NCBI GenBank assembly: GCA_041690995.1
Contig: JBEPVM010000007.1
Coordinates: 1 to 52,667, forward strand
From: UBA4722 sp041690995
GTDB taxonomy: Bacteria > Pseudomonadota > Gammaproteobacteria > DSM-16500
Direction of reading: 5' to 3'
Length of the DNA stretch: 52,667 nt
The notes under the pieces were generated by a model. The model was given only the letters and a program-made list of their open reading frames with translations, did not search any database and was not told where the DNA came from. This document shows positions 52,085-52,667 of the stretch, in pieces; the stretch's first letter is position 1; every line of letters starts with the position of its first letter. The translations under genes and the position numbers were made by a program.

Positions 52085-52615
52085 TTAGAAAAGTTTGTGA
52101 CAGATTTTCGCTTTTGGAAAGTTAATTCTGTCTAGTAGCATACGGAATTTCTCCCAGTCGAATGACTTTCGCTGACTTCGGCGGTTTACCCATTTGAACA
52201 ATATATCAATTAATTTTTGAATAAATGTACTGACCGTTGCGAAGTTATGGGACACTCCATAATAGTGGATATGCCCTCTTGCTTTTGCTGCGGCTATTTT
52301 CATTATCTGCTTTAATGATATTTTATTTCTTATTGCACGTGCCCACTCGTTGGCTTTCTTTAGCTTTGCTCTAAATCGCTTTCCGTTTGTTTTCACTTTA
52401 ATGATACAAAATCCCTTGCGAGATTTTCCCATATAAAATGTGAATCCCAGAAAGTCGAAAGTCCCTTGTGGTTCGCCCTGCTTTTGCTTAGGTTTCGAGA
52501 ATTTTACGAATTTAGTTTTATCTTCGTTCATCTTGAGTCCGTATTTTGCAAGTCGCTTGCTTAAGGCTGCTTTGATTCTCTTTGCATCGTGATTATGTTG
52601 ACAACAGATCACAAG
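52085..52615 (-). pseudogene. Group II intron reverse transcriptase, C-terminal part
   Basis: The open frame reads LVICCQHNHDAKRIKAAL, the residues that follow YADD in intron RTs, then LKMNEDKTKFVKFSKPKQ, TFDFLGFTFYMGKSRKGF and a maturase/GIIM domain (IKVKTNGKRFRAKLKKANEW, HYYGVSHNFATVSTFIQ). It ends CHKLF without an HNH domain. The N-terminal RT half is cut off by the inserted intron at 52616, so as DNA the gene is split. It could be restored only at RNA level if the inner intron splices. Confidence 0.8.
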
Positions 52616-52667
52616 GTGAGTCAGCGCTAGGAACTTCCCCCAACGCTGCTCTCAGAACTGTACGTGA
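52616..52667 (-). mobile_element. 3' end of an inner group II intron inserted at YADD
   Basis: The minus strand begins with the second half of a domain V (TCACGTACAGTTCTGAGAGC), then a domain VI-like hairpin (AGCG...CGCT) and ends GACTCAC, with the consensus 3' AY, directly before CTTGTGATC of the RT gene. The rest is outside the window. Confidence 0.55.

Larger units (their letters stand above)
51979..52667 (-). mobile_element. Group II intron, 3' part, interrupted by a second intron (twintron)
   Basis: Reading the minus strand from the window edge: the 3' end of one group II intron (52667-52616), then the RT gene of another beginning exactly after the YADD position (52615-52085), then that intron's domain V (52054-52021), a domain VI-like stem and a 3' end CTCTAC at about 51979. 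The outer intron's 5' part and the inner intron's body lie outside the window. Confidence 0.65.

Noticed and set aside
51952..52140. Plus-strand frame starting MGITCCLEGVEQRLREL
   Set aside because: It is antisense to domains V and VI and the end of the RT gene of a group II intron, so it is a shadow of a structured RNA.

Overview
The window looks like an accessory region (plasmid or genomic island) of a gammaproteobacterium, most plausibly of the Legionellales. This is inferred from protein style only: a GacA/LetA-type regulator, a hybrid kinase with the H-box NMRHDIRTPL that I associate with Legionella and Coxiella relatives, a KfrA-like plasmid protein, IS4/IS110/IS21/IS30/ISNCY remnants, moderate-to-low GC and AT-rich spacers. 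No rRNA, tRNA or CRISPR array was seen. The first gene (YbaK-like) and the last element (a group II intron) run off the window.

The main theme is signal transduction. There are seven histidine kinases and seven separate receiver-containing proteins in about 52 kb. Left block (1-21.0 kb): a giant soluble kinase with an array of HAMP repeats; a receiver protein with an H-box but no ATPase; a FixL/FixJ-like pair; a complete stressosome module rsbR-rsbS-rsbT; divergent from it, a kinase whose N-terminus is an RsbT-like ATPase (split by a one-base shift in a T10 tract) with its own FixJ-like partner; an unknown protein; an RsbT-like ATPase fused to a SpoIIE/RsbX-type phosphatase; a PAS-PAS hybrid kinase ending in a membrane helix; and a receiver protein with an unrecognised N-terminal domain.

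Middle block (21.3-38.2 kb): mostly mobile DNA, surrounding a leucine-rich-repeat/PAS/histidine kinase/receiver protein of 1150 residues. It holds a group II intron beside one end of a Tn3-family transposon (transposase frameshifted, resolvase intact), a 112-bp MITE-like insertion, an IS4 element broken by nonsense codons and split by an intact IS110/IS1111-type element, and a decayed IS21 lying between ISNCY and IS30 fragments.

Right block (38.2-52.7 kb): a TPR protein, a lone receiver, a FixJ-like regulator with its PAS-PAS kinase, several small unknown proteins, a KfrA-like coiled-coil protein divergent from a tyrosine recombinase, a DUF4385 protein, a PAS hybrid kinase, an HSL-type alpha/beta hydrolase, a broken DUF1810-like gene, a GacA-like regulator, and at the edge a truncated group II intron whose reverse transcriptase is interrupted at YADD by a second intron.

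Working model: the stressosome releases RsbT (no sigma-B system is visible), and RsbT or its fused relatives feed into kinase/FixJ pairs. The other hybrid kinases add protein-interaction inputs (HAMP array, LRR, PAS), and short palindromes and a repeated promoter-proximal motif may be the regulators' DNA targets.
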